Source: Citrobacter tructae (GTDB lineage: Bacteria > Pseudomonadota > Gammaproteobacteria > Enterobacterales > Enterobacteriaceae). Taken from it: a stretch of 64,000 nucleotides of DNA. The position numbers and the translations under genes were made by a program. How positions within the stretch are numbered: position 1 is the first letter of the stretch; each line of letters opens with the position of its first letter. The notes below the pieces were generated by a model that saw nothing but the letters and a program-made list of their open reading frames with translations, did no database searches and had not been told where the DNA came from. Positions 28,188-37,756 of this stretch are shown here, piece by piece. The stretch covers positions 868,001 to 932,000 of the forward strand of contig NZ_CP038469.1 in the NCBI RefSeq assembly GCF_004684345.1, written 5' to 3'.

Positions 28188-29375
28188 TTAACAGACGGCG
28201 GGCTGGTTCCACGGTTTGGCTCGCATACCTTTTAGCATCAATACCCAGGCCAGGACGATGGCGATCATCAGCACCACAAACAGCGACCAGGAAGGCAAGG
28301 TCGTCAGAATAACGCCGCTGACTAACGGGTTAAAGGCTGCGCCAAGCCAACCCAGCGACTGGGCAGAGAAATAGCTCGCTTTCATCCCTGCCGGGGCAAT
28401 GTTGTCGATAAGCATATATTCACCTGGCGCGTATACTATTTCGCCGATGGTAAAAAACGCCGCAGAAATGCCCCACATCAACAGGCTGTTGCCGGAAAAG
28501 ATAAATCCTACCAAACCCAGCACAAAGAACAGCGTTCCGCCGGCCATCAACGGGCGGATGTTGGCGGTGGAAAGGCGACGTCCAATGGCATATTGCAGCG
28601 TAACCACCATCGCCGCGTTAACGGGCAGGACGACCGCCACCACTTTTTCTGCGAAATCACCGTCAGCGACGACCATGACGTACTGAGAAATGCACGACGC
28701 AAACGCGCCGCCAACAAACGAAGCCAGAAACGCTGACAAGGTAAACCAGCATAGGGCTTTATCACGCAGTAGTACCGAGGGCGACCATACCGACGCGTTC
28801 AGTCCTTCAGTTGGCGTTTCTGAACGCTTTACCCAGGTCTGGATAAAAACCAGCGGGAAGGCTGAACAAAGTGCTGCCAGCCAGAACGGTAGGTTGATGC
28901 TTTGCATCACCAGCAGCGTGCCGAGCGGTGGGCCCACGGTCCAGCCAATATTCAGTACTGTGTAATTAAGCGAGAAAATCCTGGTCTTGTTGGTGGCGGA
29001 GAGGTTATCGGCAAACCAGGCCTTCAGCACCGTGGCGAAGACGGAGTAGGCGCAGTTGATCAGGGCAAAAAGCAGCACCACCACGACCACATTATGCACC
29101 AGCGGAATCGCGATAAAGCCGGACGCAAAACCGATAATTGCCAGCAGCATATAGCGTTTTTTATCAAACTTATCGGCCAAAATTCCGAAACCCAGACTGA
29201 AGATGACGCCAATAGTCAGGGCGACCGTCATGGCGTAACCAATCAGATCGACGCTCAGTCCGTACTGACGGTTGAGATAGATGGTCATGAACGGGAGAGT
29301 TGCACCACGTCCAATTGTTAATAACAGTGATGATGCGAGTAACGCGAGAGTGGACCTTCTCAGAGTGGTATTCAT
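28188..29375 (-). CDS. ydeE: YdeE MFS exporter
   Basis: 395-residue twelve-helix MFS protein; E. coli YdeE has been linked to dipeptide export. The motif GILADKFDKKRYM follows helix 2. I start at MNTTLRRSTLALLASS (29375) to match E. coli; five upstream residues are dropped. Divergent from eamA. Confidence 0.92.
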   Translation of the reverse strand: MNTTLRRSTLALLASSLLLTIGRGATLPFMTIYLNRQYGLSVDLIGYAMTVALTIGVIFSLGFGILADKFDKKRYMLLAIIGFASGFIAIPLVHNVVVVVLLFALINCAYSVFATVLKAWFADNLSATNKTRIFSLNYTVLNIGWTVGPPLGTLLVMQSINLPFWLAALCSAFPLVFIQTWVKRSETPTEGLNASVWSPSVLLRDKALCWFTLSAFLASFVGGAFASCISQYVMVVADGDFAEKVVAVVLPVNAAMVVTLQYAIGRRLSTANIRPLMAGGTLFFVLGLVGFIFSGNSLLMWGISAAFFTIGEIVYAPGEYMLIDNIAPAGMKASYFSAQSLGWLGAAFNPLVSGVILTTLPSWSLFVVLMIAIVLAWVLMLKGMRAKPWNQPAVC

Positions 29376-29572
29376 TTTCCTGCCCGACAATGCTTGTTGT
29401 TATGTTTTTATTAAATTTCAAACAGAAATAGCATGACAAATGTGTGATGTATACTCAATAAGTTGTCCGAAAATGCCCTGTTAGCCCTACCTGAATTTAT
29501 GATCTGTTACCGGACAACGATTTCCGTTACTTTAACTTGTTTACAAAAATTTAATAATTGTAGGGGCGGGGA

Positions 29573-30472
29573 ATGTCACGTAAAGACGGATTGTTAGCAT
29601 TACTGGTCGTCGTGGTGTGGGGACTGAATTTTGTCGTCATCAAAGTGGGCCTGCACAATATGCCGCCGCTGATGTTGGCGGGGTTACGTTTTTTGCTGGT
29701 GGCGTTTCCGGCTATTTTCTTTGTTTCCCGACCGAAAATCCCTCTATCACTCCTGCTCGGTTACGGTCTGACTATCAGCTTTGGCCAGTTCGCGTTTCTG
29801 TTTAGCGCCATTAAATTTGGCATGCCTGCCGGACTGGCATCACTGGTATTACAGGCTCAGGCATTTTTCACCATTGTGCTGGGCGCATTCGCTTTTGGTG
29901 AACGTTTACAGGGTAAGCAACTGGTTGGTATCGCGCTGGCAGTGTTTGGCGTGTTAGTGCTGATCGAAGCCAGTCTGAATGGGCAGCATGTGGCGATGCT
30001 CGGCTTTATGCTAACGCTGGCGGCGGCGCTGAGCTGGGCCTGCGGCAATATATTTAACAAGAAGATTATGCAGCATGAATCCCGCCCTGCAGTGATGTCG
30101 CTGGTGGTGTGGAGTGCATTAATCCCGATAGCGCCGTTCTTTCTGGCGTCGCTAATTCTTGATGGCTCAGATCAAATCGTGAACAGCCTTGTTAACATTG
30201 ATATGACTACCATCCTGTCACTGGTGTATCTGGCATTTGTGGCGACGATTGTGGGTTACGGCATATGGGGAACGCTACTTGGACGCTATGAGACCTGGCG
30301 TGTGGCTCCGCTGTCGTTGTTAGTGCCGGTCGTTGGGCTGGCAAGTGCGGCAGTTTTGCTGGATGAAACACTAAGCGGATTGCAGCTTATCGGCGCGTTG
30401 TTGATTATGGCGGGGTTGTACATCAACGTATTCGGCTTTCGTTTGCGCAAGGTTGCGCAGATGAGGGGTTAA
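29573..30472 (+). CDS. eamA: EamA cysteine/O-acetylserine exporter
   Basis: 299-residue drug/metabolite transporter with ten helices in two EamA repeats. In E. coli (YdeD) it exports O-acetylserine and cysteine. GGGGCGGGG before the ATG supplies the ribosome site. The stop codon overlaps the A tract of the marRAB terminator. Confidence 0.94.
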   Translation: MSRKDGLLALLVVVVWGLNFVVIKVGLHNMPPLMLAGLRFLLVAFPAIFFVSRPKIPLSLLLGYGLTISFGQFAFLFSAIKFGMPAGLASLVLQAQAFFTIVLGAFAFGERLQGKQLVGIALAVFGVLVLIEASLNGQHVAMLGFMLTLAAALSWACGNIFNKKIMQHESRPAVMSLVVWSALIPIAPFFLASLILDGSDQIVNSLVNIDMTTILSLVYLAFVATIVGYGIWGTLLGRYETWRVAPLSLLVPVVGLASAAVLLDETLSGLQLIGALLIMAGLYINVFGFRLRKVAQMRG

Positions 30473-30494
30473 AAAAGCCCCGCAGTGGCGGGGC
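30471..30494 (-). terminator. marRAB intrinsic terminator
   Basis: GCCCCGC/GCGGGGC hairpin with a 4-base loop, followed on the minus strand by six T. It lies just after marB. Confidence 0.85.
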
Positions 30495-30502
30495 AAAATG
30501 AA

Positions 30503-30721
30503 TTACAAACTGCGCATGTTGTAATATGGCACACCCAGCTCGTCAGACTTATCGCTGCCTGTCCCCATATGATTAAAATCAAACGGGGACTGCTCCTGCG
30601 CGGGCGGCATCATCATCGCATCGCGATTGTTGGGCGTTATAGGCTGTGCGGTTTGTTCCGCCATGCTCTGGCCCGAAACAACAAGCAGCAGGGCCAGCAT
30701 TGCAGATGACAGAAGTTTCAT
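30503..30721 (-). CDS. marB: MarB, periplasmic modulator of the mar operon
   Basis: 72 residues with a signal peptide (cleavage probably after SMA) and the conserved C-terminal part FDFNHMGTGSDKSDELGVPYYN. In E. coli MarB lowers marRAB transcription by an unknown route. Third gene of marRAB. Confidence 0.93.
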   Translation of the reverse strand: MKLLSSAMLALLLVVSGQSMAEQTAQPITPNNRDAMMMPPAQEQSPFDFNHMGTGSDKSDELGVPYYNMRSL

Positions 30722-30751
30722 GATTTCCTCGGTTACGTCTTTTACAGGCGA

Positions 30752-31141
30752 TTAGCAGTTACATTGATTAAGCGGATGCAAATACCGCGATTCGCCGTGC
30801 ATATTTGTCATACGGTACTTATGTGGCGGCACATCAAAATAGTTTTTGAAGGTCCTGGTCAGCGTTTGCTGAGACTCAAAGCCGTAACGCTCCGCCAGAT
30901 ACAGGATCGGCTCGTTACTTTCTTTTAATTTCTGCGCTATTTCAGTCATTTTACGGCTGCGGATGTATTGACCTAATGAATGGCCGGTTTCTTTTTTGAA
31001 CATCCGTTGCAGGTGCCATTTGGAGTAACCTGAACGCTCTGACACTTTTTCCAGTGAGAGCGGCGATTCAAGGTTATTTTCGATCCAGTCCAAAATGCTA
31101 TGAATAGTGATTGTGTCAGTATTGCGTCTGGACATCGTCAT
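30752..31141 (-). CDS. marA: MarA AraC/XylS-family activator
   Basis: Up to 129 residues with two helix-turn-helix motifs (KVSERSGYSKWHLQRMFKK and LAERYGFESQQTLTRTFKN). It activates the multiple-antibiotic-resistance regulon (acrAB, tolC, micF and others) and its own operon. Either the first ATG (31141) or the third codon ATG (31135, 127 residues) can be the start. Sequence nearly identical to E. coli apart from the C-terminal tail. Confidence 0.96.
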   Translation of the reverse strand: MTMSRRNTDTITIHSILDWIENNLESPLSLEKVSERSGYSKWHLQRMFKKETGHSLGQYIRSRKMTEIAQKLKESNEPILYLAERYGFESQQTLTRTFKNYFDVPPHKYRMTNMHGESRYLHPLNQCNC

Positions 31142-31153
31142 ACCTCTTTCTGT

Positions 31154-31588
31154 TTACGGCAGGATTTTCTTAAGCAAATGCTCAAGTGTTGCCACTTCGT
31201 CCGCCGTTAAGTTTTTTGTTAGTTCCTGGTGCAGGTCTTGCCCGACTAATTGATGACACTGCTCGCAAATTGTCGCGCCATGCTCGGTGAGTTTCACCAG
31301 CACGCCACGCTTGTCATGTGGATTAGGAAGTCTTTCAACCCAGCCTTTACAGGCCAGTCTGTCGAGCATTCGCGTTAGCGCGCCAAGATCGACAGACAGC
31401 ACTTTCTTCAATTCGACAGGGGTGATACATACCGCGCAACGGATGGAGCAGAGCACCTTAAATTGCGATGCAGTGATATCCAGCGGTGACAGATAGTCGT
31501 TTAGCAAACGATCTTTTTTCTGATTAACCATATAGATCAAGCGTCCCAGTGGGATGATTTCGTTGAACAGATCACTGGTGCTTTTCAC
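31154..31588 (-). CDS. marR: MarR repressor of the mar operon
   Basis: 144-residue MarR winged-helix repressor that binds marO and is released by phenolic ligands and by copper-driven disulfide formation. The conserved cysteine (CSIRCAVC region) is retained. Starts at GTG, as in E. coli. No frameshift or stop is present, so it is apparently functional. Confidence 0.96.
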   Translation of the reverse strand: MKSTSDLFNEIIPLGRLIYMVNQKKDRLLNDYLSPLDITASQFKVLCSIRCAVCITPVELKKVLSVDLGALTRMLDRLACKGWVERLPNPHDKRGVLVKLTEHGATICEQCHQLVGQDLHQELTKNLTADEVATLEHLLKKILP

Positions 31589-31593
31589 AATGG

Positions 31594-31686
31594 TTGCCCT
31601 GGCAAGTAGTTAGTCACGGCTGATATTATTGCTCAGGCAAATATAAGTCAAATGAATGAGTCGGCGAATGCCACGTTTTGCTAAAA
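31594..31686 (-). promoter_or_regulatory. marO operators, marRAB promoter and marbox
   Basis: Two MarR palindromes are visible: TTGCCCTGGCAA (31594-31605) and TTGCTCAGGCAA (31629-31640). The promoter between them reads TTGACT (31651-31646) and TAATAT (31628-31623) with a 17-base spacer. Upstream, TTTTAGCAAAACGTGGCATT on the minus strand (31686-31667) is the MarA/SoxS/Rob marbox. Confidence 0.88.
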
Positions 31687-31845
31687 CCCCTGGCTTCCGT
31701 TCACTGCACTTTCTTTTCAAGATTTTGATAACACTGGCTTATGCGTAAAGGCACAAAATGAATCCTTACATCGCGAAAATGGCTTAACACGATGGTTTCA
31801 CCGTATACTTGCCGTTGACGATTAACGCACAGGAAAGATGACATT

Positions 31846-32511
31846 ATGATGGATTTGTTTAAGGCCATAGGTCTGGGACTGGTAGTCCTGTTACCGTTGG
31901 CGAACCCGTTAACCACCGTGGCGTTGTTCCTCGGTCTTGCCGGCAATATGAACAGCGCAGAGCGTAACCGTCAGTCATTAATGGCATCTGTCTACGTGTT
32001 TGCCATCATGATGGTGGCGTACTATGCCGGGCAGGTGGTCATGAATACTTTCGGGATTTCGATTCCCGGATTACGTATTGCGGGTGGGTTAATCGTTGCG
32101 TTTATCGGCTTCCGGATGTTATTCCCGCAGCAGAAAGCGCATGACTCTCCGGAAGCGAGAAGTAAGACCGAAGAGCTGGAAGACGAACCGACGGCCAATA
32201 TCGCCTTTGTACCGCTGGCGATGCCAAGCACTGCCGGTCCGGGTACCATTGCGATGATCATCAGTTCGGCCTCGGCAGTGCGTCAAGGCTCTGAGTTTCC
32301 AGACTGGGTGATCATGGTCGCGCCGCCGATTATTTTTGCGGTGATAGGGATTATTCTATGGGGCTGCCTGCGCAGCTCTGGTGGGATTATGCGCCTGGTC
32401 GGCAAAGGGGGCATTGAAGCCATTTCCCGTCTGATGGGCTTTTTACTGGTGTGTATGGGCGTGCAGTTTATTATTAACGGCGTGCTGGAAATTATTAAAA
32501 CCTACGCGTAA
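31846..32511 (+). CDS. marC: MarC inner-membrane protein
   Basis: 221-residue MarC/UPF0056 membrane protein with six helices. It is divergent from marRAB and shares its regulatory region, but in E. coli it has no proven role in antibiotic resistance. Start MMDLFKAIGLG aligns with the E. coli start. Confidence 0.94.
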   Translation: MMDLFKAIGLGLVVLLPLANPLTTVALFLGLAGNMNSAERNRQSLMASVYVFAIMMVAYYAGQVVMNTFGISIPGLRIAGGLIVAFIGFRMLFPQQKAHDSPEARSKTEELEDEPTANIAFVPLAMPSTAGPGTIAMIISSASAVRQGSEFPDWVIMVAPPIIFAVIGIILWGCLRSSGGIMRLVGKGGIEAISRLMGFLLVCMGVQFIINGVLEIIKTYA

Positions 32512-32517
32512 GCAATT

Positions 32518-32540
32518 GGCCCGGCTTGTTATTCCGGGCC
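32518..32540. terminator. Hairpin between marC and sotB
   Basis: GGCCCGG and CCGGGCC arms between two convergent genes. No long T tract on either side. Confidence 0.55.
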
Positions 32541-32547
32541 ATTCCCA

Positions 32548-33738
32548 TCACTGAGGCTGTTCTTCCAGCGCGACAGGCCATTTACGAAAGATAATCACTG
32601 ACCATATCAACGCAGCCAACGCCGGTACCGCGCCGATGTAACCGATCGTGGACATCGACCAGTGTAAACTCACCTGATTTCCCAGCAATGCGCCCGCGCC
32701 GATACCAATATTGAAGATACCAGAGAACAGCGCCATGGCGACGTCGGTGGCATCCGGTGCCAGCGCCAGGACTTTCACCTGCATCCCCAGGCCTATCACC
32801 ATGATGGCAATACCCCAAAAAATGCTCAGTATGGCAAGGTGCATTTCGCTGTCTGCGGCCGGTAAAAGCAATACCAGGCATACCGTCAGTAACGCAATGG
32901 ACGCGCTTATCAACCCGGAAGCATGCTGATTACCCAGCTTGCCAAAGATGATGCTGCCGATAATGCCCGCCACGCCCAGAACCAGTAATAGCACGGTAGC
33001 AAAGCTGGCGCTCAGTCCGGCGACGGTTTGAACAAAGGGTTCGATATAGCTGTAAGCCGTGTAGTGCGCGGTGACTACAATTACCGTCAGCAAATAAATA
33101 CTGGTCAGTGCCGGACGGCTAAACAGCAGCGGCAGGCTTTTTAATGAACCTGAATGCTCACTCGGCAGTTTTGGCAGCAGTTTAATCAGGCAGAGCAGGG
33201 TGACTAACGCGGCGACGCCGATAGCAAAGAAGGTCGTGCGCCAGCCAAAATACTGACCGACGATACGCCCAATAGGCAGACCTAACACCATCGCCAACGC
33301 GGTCCCGGTGGCAATCAAGCTCAATGCCTGTGCGCGTTTGCCGGCAGGTGCCAGTCGTATGGCTAACGATGCGGTAATCGACCAGAAAATCGCGTGCGCG
33401 AAGGCAATCCCAATGCGGCTAATAACCAGCACGGTAAAATTCCATGCCAGGAAAGAGAGCACATGACTGGCGATAAACAACGTGAAAAGGCAAATCAGAA
33501 GCTTACGTCGTTCTACCTGACTGGTCAGCAGCATAAAGGGCAGCGACATCAGGGCGACAACCCAGGCATAGATCGTCAGCATGATCCCGACCTGTGCCGT
33601 CTGCATATTAAAACTTTGCGCGATATCGGAGAGCAAACCGACGGGGACAAACTCAGTGGTATTGAAAATAAATGCGGCAACAGCAAGCGTAACGACCCGT
33701 AGCCACGCGACCTTGCGGGAAACAGTGTTTGTTGTCAT
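32548..33738 (-). CDS. sotB: SotB (YdeA) arabinose/IPTG exporter
   Basis: 396-residue DHA1-family MFS efflux protein that exports L-arabinose and IPTG in E. coli. The N-terminus TTNTVSRKVAWLRVVTLAVA and the helix-rich body match. Converges with marC. Confidence 0.94.
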   Translation of the reverse strand: MTTNTVSRKVAWLRVVTLAVAAFIFNTTEFVPVGLLSDIAQSFNMQTAQVGIMLTIYAWVVALMSLPFMLLTSQVERRKLLICLFTLFIASHVLSFLAWNFTVLVISRIGIAFAHAIFWSITASLAIRLAPAGKRAQALSLIATGTALAMVLGLPIGRIVGQYFGWRTTFFAIGVAALVTLLCLIKLLPKLPSEHSGSLKSLPLLFSRPALTSIYLLTVIVVTAHYTAYSYIEPFVQTVAGLSASFATVLLLVLGVAGIIGSIIFGKLGNQHASGLISASIALLTVCLVLLLPAADSEMHLAILSIFWGIAIMVIGLGMQVKVLALAPDATDVAMALFSGIFNIGIGAGALLGNQVSLHWSMSTIGYIGAVPALAALIWSVIIFRKWPVALEEQPQ

Positions 33739-33847
33739 ATCAAATAAATCGGGTTAGCTGCGAAAAGGTGAGGTCACGATCTTAAAACGTTTACTGGTGA
33801 AAATACAATCATTTCGTGATTCAGGTCACGTTTTCCCGCCAGCTAAC

Positions 33848-33855
33848 GGGAAGGG
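33848..33855 (+). other. KOPS octamer GGGAAGGG
   Basis: Exact KOPS in the intergenic region between sotB and ptrR, on the plus strand and pointing toward dif less than 9 kb away. Its intergenic position makes coding bias an unlikely cause. Confidence 0.6.
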
Positions 33856-33888
33856 AGGGCCGGGCGAGTTTTAATCACCCGGACACAG

Positions 33889-34767
33889 TTAATCTTTATG
33901 CTGCGACAGTTGAGGGTTCAGAACTTCAATAAACGCTTCCAGTTGTCGCGTCATCGCCCCGCGTCGCCAGACCAGCCACGTATTTAGCCAGCGCCAGTTT
34001 TCGCTCAGTGGCCAGGCATTAACCTGATGGTGTCCCGGCATGCTTTCCAGCATCGACCGAGGGATCAGCGCTATTCCCGCCCCGGCAATCACGCAGGCGA
34101 GCATACCGTGATAAGACTCCATTTCGTGGATAGTGCCAGGCATTGCGCGATCGGCGTGAAACCAGCTTTCAAAATGGCGGCGATAAGAGCAGTTTGCACG
34201 GAAGGCATAAATACTGCAGCCGTTGACGTCGCTGGCCCGTTGTATCGGTGCGTGCCCGTTAGGGGTGACAATCATCATCTCCTCACGGTAGACCGGCATA
34301 CCTTCAAGTCCCGGATGGGTGATCGGTCCGTCGACAAAGGCGGCGTTCAGCGTCCCCTCTAGTACACCGTCCAGCATGGTGCCTGAAGGACCGGTTGCCA
34401 GCGCAAACTGGATTTTTGGATAACGCTGATTATATTCGGCAAGCGTGGCGGGAATGCGCACGGCAGCGGTGCTTTCTAACGAACCAAGAGAGAACAGTCC
34501 TTGCGGCTCATCGCCCGCGACGACCATCCGCGCTTCCTCCACCAGGGCGAGGATCCGCTGGCTATAGCGCAGAAAATTGTGCCCGGACGGGGAAAGTCGC
34601 AGGCGTTGGTTTTCACGAATAAACAGGTCGACACCGAGATCAGCTTCAAGCTGACGAATACGCGTGGTGAGGTTGGACGGTACGCGATGCACCTTTGCGG
34701 CGGCCTGCGTAATGCTGCCGGTTTCCGCCACCGCATTAAACATTTCCAGTTGCGTCAGATCCATCAT
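33889..34767 (-). CDS. ptrR: PtrR (YneJ) LysR-family regulator
   Basis: 292-residue LysR factor with N-terminal winged helix (LEMFNAVAETGSITQAAAKVHRVPSNLTTRIRQLE). In E. coli PtrR senses putrescine and controls sad and glsB, which here lie divergently next to it. Start at the first or second of two adjacent ATG codons. Confidence 0.92.
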   Translation of the reverse strand: MMDLTQLEMFNAVAETGSITQAAAKVHRVPSNLTTRIRQLEADLGVDLFIRENQRLRLSPSGHNFLRYSQRILALVEEARMVVAGDEPQGLFSLGSLESTAAVRIPATLAEYNQRYPKIQFALATGPSGTMLDGVLEGTLNAAFVDGPITHPGLEGMPVYREEMMIVTPNGHAPIQRASDVNGCSIYAFRANCSYRRHFESWFHADRAMPGTIHEMESYHGMLACVIAGAGIALIPRSMLESMPGHHQVNAWPLSENWRWLNTWLVWRRGAMTRQLEAFIEVLNPQLSQHKD

Positions 34768-34866
34768 TTTTCTCTATTCGTGAATGGGATGGTTAATATT
34801 ATTCATTTTTCAGAAAGAGTAAATACGCTCATGATATGACCATACCCTGCAAAAAGAGAGACAGCT

Positions 34867-36255
34867 ATGACCATCACATCAGCAACACATGCGATTTCCG
34901 TCAATCCTGCTAACGGCGAAATGTTAACGGCGATGCCGTGGGCCAGTGTGGATGAGATTGCCCATGCGCTTGATCTTGCGGCAAGTGGATTTAACCAATG
35001 GAAACACACCACTGTAGAACATCGGGCAGAGATGCTGCGCAAGGTTGGCCACGCGCTGCGCCAGCGTGCGGAAGAGATGGCGCAGTGTATCTCGCGGGAA
35101 ATGGGTAAACCGGTTAAACAAGCCCGTGCTGAAGTGGCGAAGTCCGCCGCTCTGTGCGACTGGTATGCTGAACATGGACCTTTGATGCTCAATCCTGAGC
35201 CAACGCTGGTGGAGAATAATCAGGCGGTGATTGCATATCGTCCTCTGGGCACCATTCTGGCGATCATGCCGTGGAACTTCCCGCTGTGGCAGGTACTGCG
35301 CGGTGCCATTCCGATTCTGTTGGCCGGAAATGGTTACCTGTTAAAGCATGCACCTAACGTAACCGGATGTGCTGCGATTATCGCGCAGGTTTTTGCTGAT
35401 GCAGGCGTTAACGCAGGTGTTTATGGTTGGGTGAATGCCGATAACGCCGGGGTCAGCCAGATGATCAATGACCCGCGTATCGCGGCGGTAACGGTCACCG
35501 GGAGCGTACGAGCCGGAGCCGCAATTGGTGCCCAGGCTGGGGCGGCGTTGAAGAAATGCGTGCTTGAACTGGGTGGTTCCGATCCGTTTATTGTGCTTAA
35601 TGACGCTGACCTCGATCTGGCGGTGAAGGCGGCCGTTGCCGGGCGTTATCAAAATACCGGGCAGGTTTGCGCGGCAGCGAAACGCTTTATTGTTGAAGAA
35701 GGGATTGCGGCTGAATTTACTCAGCGTTTTGTGAATGCCGCCAGCGCGCTCAAAATGGGCGATCCGCTGAATGAAGAAAATGATCTGGGCCCGATGGCGC
35801 GTTTTGATCTGCGTGATGAACTGCATCAGCAGGTTGAAGCCTCGTTAACGCAAGGGGCGACGTTGTTACTTGGCGGTGAAAAAATTGCCGGAAAGGGCAA
35901 CTACTATGCCGTAACGGTTCTCGGCGATGTGACGCCTGAGATGACCGCTTTTCGTCAAGAGCTGTTCGGCCCGGTTGCGGCAATTACCGTCGCGAAGAAC
36001 GCCGAGCATGCGTTGGCGCTGGCGAATGATAGCGAGTTTGGTTTGTCGGCAACGATTTTCACCGCCGATGAGGCGCTGGCGCAGAATATGGCTGCTCGCC
36101 TGGAATGTGGCGGGGTGTTTATCAATGGCTACAGTGCCAGCGATGCTCGCGTCGCCTTTGGCGGGGTGAAGAAAAGCGGCTTTGGTCGTGAGCTTTCACA
36201 CTTTGGCCTGCATGAGTTTTGTAATGTGCAAACCGTCTGGAAAAATCGTATTTAA
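34867..36255 (+). CDS. sad: Sad (YneI) succinate-semialdehyde dehydrogenase
   Basis: 462-residue aldehyde dehydrogenase that oxidises succinate semialdehyde to succinate at the end of putrescine/GABA breakdown, NAD-preferring in E. coli. The catalytic cysteine is C268 in NTGQVCAAAKRF; the glutamate lies in VLELGGSDPF. AGAGAC precedes the ATG. Followed by glsB. Confidence 0.95.
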   Translation: MTITSATHAISVNPANGEMLTAMPWASVDEIAHALDLAASGFNQWKHTTVEHRAEMLRKVGHALRQRAEEMAQCISREMGKPVKQARAEVAKSAALCDWYAEHGPLMLNPEPTLVENNQAVIAYRPLGTILAIMPWNFPLWQVLRGAIPILLAGNGYLLKHAPNVTGCAAIIAQVFADAGVNAGVYGWVNADNAGVSQMINDPRIAAVTVTGSVRAGAAIGAQAGAALKKCVLELGGSDPFIVLNDADLDLAVKAAVAGRYQNTGQVCAAAKRFIVEEGIAAEFTQRFVNAASALKMGDPLNEENDLGPMARFDLRDELHQQVEASLTQGATLLLGGEKIAGKGNYYAVTVLGDVTPEMTAFRQELFGPVAAITVAKNAEHALALANDSEFGLSATIFTADEALAQNMAARLECGGVFINGYSASDARVAFGGVKKSGFGRELSHFGLHEFCNVQTVWKNRI

Positions 36256-36389
36256 TCTTCAGGGGTCCCAATAGGGGACTCCGGTCCAATTTATACCCCG
36301 ATTGCCAGATTCCGCCTTCCGGTCTGACGCGGGGTATTCAGCTCTGTTATACTCGCAGGCCTTTCAGACCTGCGAGCAAGGAGCATGTT

Positions 36390-37316
36390 GTGGCCAGGGC
36401 CATGGACAATTTAATCTTAGAAACCATCGTGCAGCAGGTTCGCCCGCTGATTGGTCAGGGGAAAGTTGCTGACTACATCCCTGCATTAGCCTCCGTTGAC
36501 GGTTCCAAACTGGGCATTGCCATTTGCACCGTTGATGGTCAGCACTATCAGGCGGGCGATGCGCAAGAGCGTTTTTCTATTCAGTCGATCTCGAAAGTAC
36601 TCAGTCTGGTGGTGGCGATGCGTCATTATCAGGAAGATGAGATCTGGCAGCGAGTGGGCAAAGATCCGTCAGGACATCCGTTTAACTCTCTGGTGCAGCT
36701 GGAAATGGAGCAGGGAATACCGCGCAACCCGTTTATTAATGCTGGCGCGCTGGTGGTTTGCGATATGCTGCAGGGCCGTCTGAGCGCGCCACGTCAACGC
36801 ATGCTTGAAGTCGTTCGGACGCTAAGCGGCGTTGCGGATATCGCCTATGACGCAACGGTTGCCCGCTCTGAGTTTGAGCATTCGGCACGTAATGCGGCCA
36901 TTGCCTGGCTGATGAAATCCTTTGGCAATTTTCAACATGATGTTGCCACCGTTTTGCAAAATTATTTTCACTACTGTGCGCTGAAGATGAGCTGTGTGGA
37001 ACTGGCGCGCACCTTTGTGTTTCTGGCGAATCAGGGGCATGCCTTTCATCTTAATGAGCCAGTGGTCACACCTTTGCAGGCTCGGCAGATCAATGCGCTG
37101 ATGGCGACCAGTGGTATGTATCAGAACGCCGGTGAATTTGCGTGGCGAGTAGGGCTACCAGCGAAATCAGGGGTCGGTGGCGGTATTGTGGCGATTGTGC
37201 CGCATGAGATGGCGATTGCGGTCTGGAGCCCGGAACTGGATCCGGCGGGAAATTCGCTGGCGGGGATTGCGGTACTGGAACAGTTAACCCAACAACTGGG
37301 GCGCTCAGTATACTGA
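36390..37316 (+). CDS. glsB: GlsB (YneH) glutaminase 2
   Basis: 308-residue beta-lactamase-fold glutaminase converting glutamine to glutamate and ammonia. The nucleophile motif SxxK is S66-ISK69 in FSIQSISKVLSL. It begins at GTG after AAGGAG. The stop overlaps the yneG start (TGATG), indicating coupling. Part of a nitrogen-recycling group with sad. Confidence 0.94.
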   Translation: MARAMDNLILETIVQQVRPLIGQGKVADYIPALASVDGSKLGIAICTVDGQHYQAGDAQERFSIQSISKVLSLVVAMRHYQEDEIWQRVGKDPSGHPFNSLVQLEMEQGIPRNPFINAGALVVCDMLQGRLSAPRQRMLEVVRTLSGVADIAYDATVARSEFEHSARNAAIAWLMKSFGNFQHDVATVLQNYFHYCALKMSCVELARTFVFLANQGHAFHLNEPVVTPLQARQINALMATSGMYQNAGEFAWRVGLPAKSGVGGGIVAIVPHEMAIAVWSPELDPAGNSLAGIAVLEQLTQQLGRSVY

Positions 37317-37675
37317 TGAACTCGCTCGATCCTCTTTTTTCCCGACTGGCTAAATCGACCTTTCGTTCGCGGTTTCGCCTCGGAGACAAAGAAAGACAGT
37401 ATTGCATGGATAAAGGTGCGCCGGTTATTGAACAGCATGCCGCGGATTTTGTTGCGAAACGTCTGGCCCCGGCGTTTCCAGCCCATGATGGAAAGCAGAC
37501 GCCGATGCGCGGCCATCCGGTGTTTATCGCCCAACACGCCACGGCGACCTGCTGTCGCGGCTGTCTGGCGAAATGGCATGATATTCCTCAGGGGCAACCG
37601 TTAAGCGAAGAACAGAAAAGTTACGTTGTCACGGTGATTTATCACTGGTTAGTGATACAGATGAACCAGCCATAG
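37316..37675 (+). CDS. yneG: YneG, DUF4186 protein
   Basis: 119-residue soluble protein of unknown function with a conserved RFRLGDKERQY segment and a cysteine pair CCRGC that could bind metal. It shares one base with the glsB stop, so it is probably co-translated. Confidence 0.88.
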   Translation: MNSLDPLFSRLAKSTFRSRFRLGDKERQYCMDKGAPVIEQHAADFVAKRLAPAFPAHDGKQTPMRGHPVFIAQHATATCCRGCLAKWHDIPQGQPLSEEQKSYVVTVIYHWLVIQMNQP

Positions 37676-37756
37676 ATAACATAATCCTATGATAAGACGC
37701 CTTGTGTTGTGCAAAGGGGAAACGCACTATCAGGGGGTCAATCTAAGGAGAAAAAC

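Noticed and set aside
28103..28312. 69-codon open frame on the plus strand over the end of ydeE
   Set aside because: Overlaps the ydeE coding region antisense and has a composition typical of a shadow frame.
30514..30530. Ter-like GCATGTTGTAATATGG at the end of marB
   Set aside because: Only the central part matches and the 3' side is wrong; it lies at the marB coding end.
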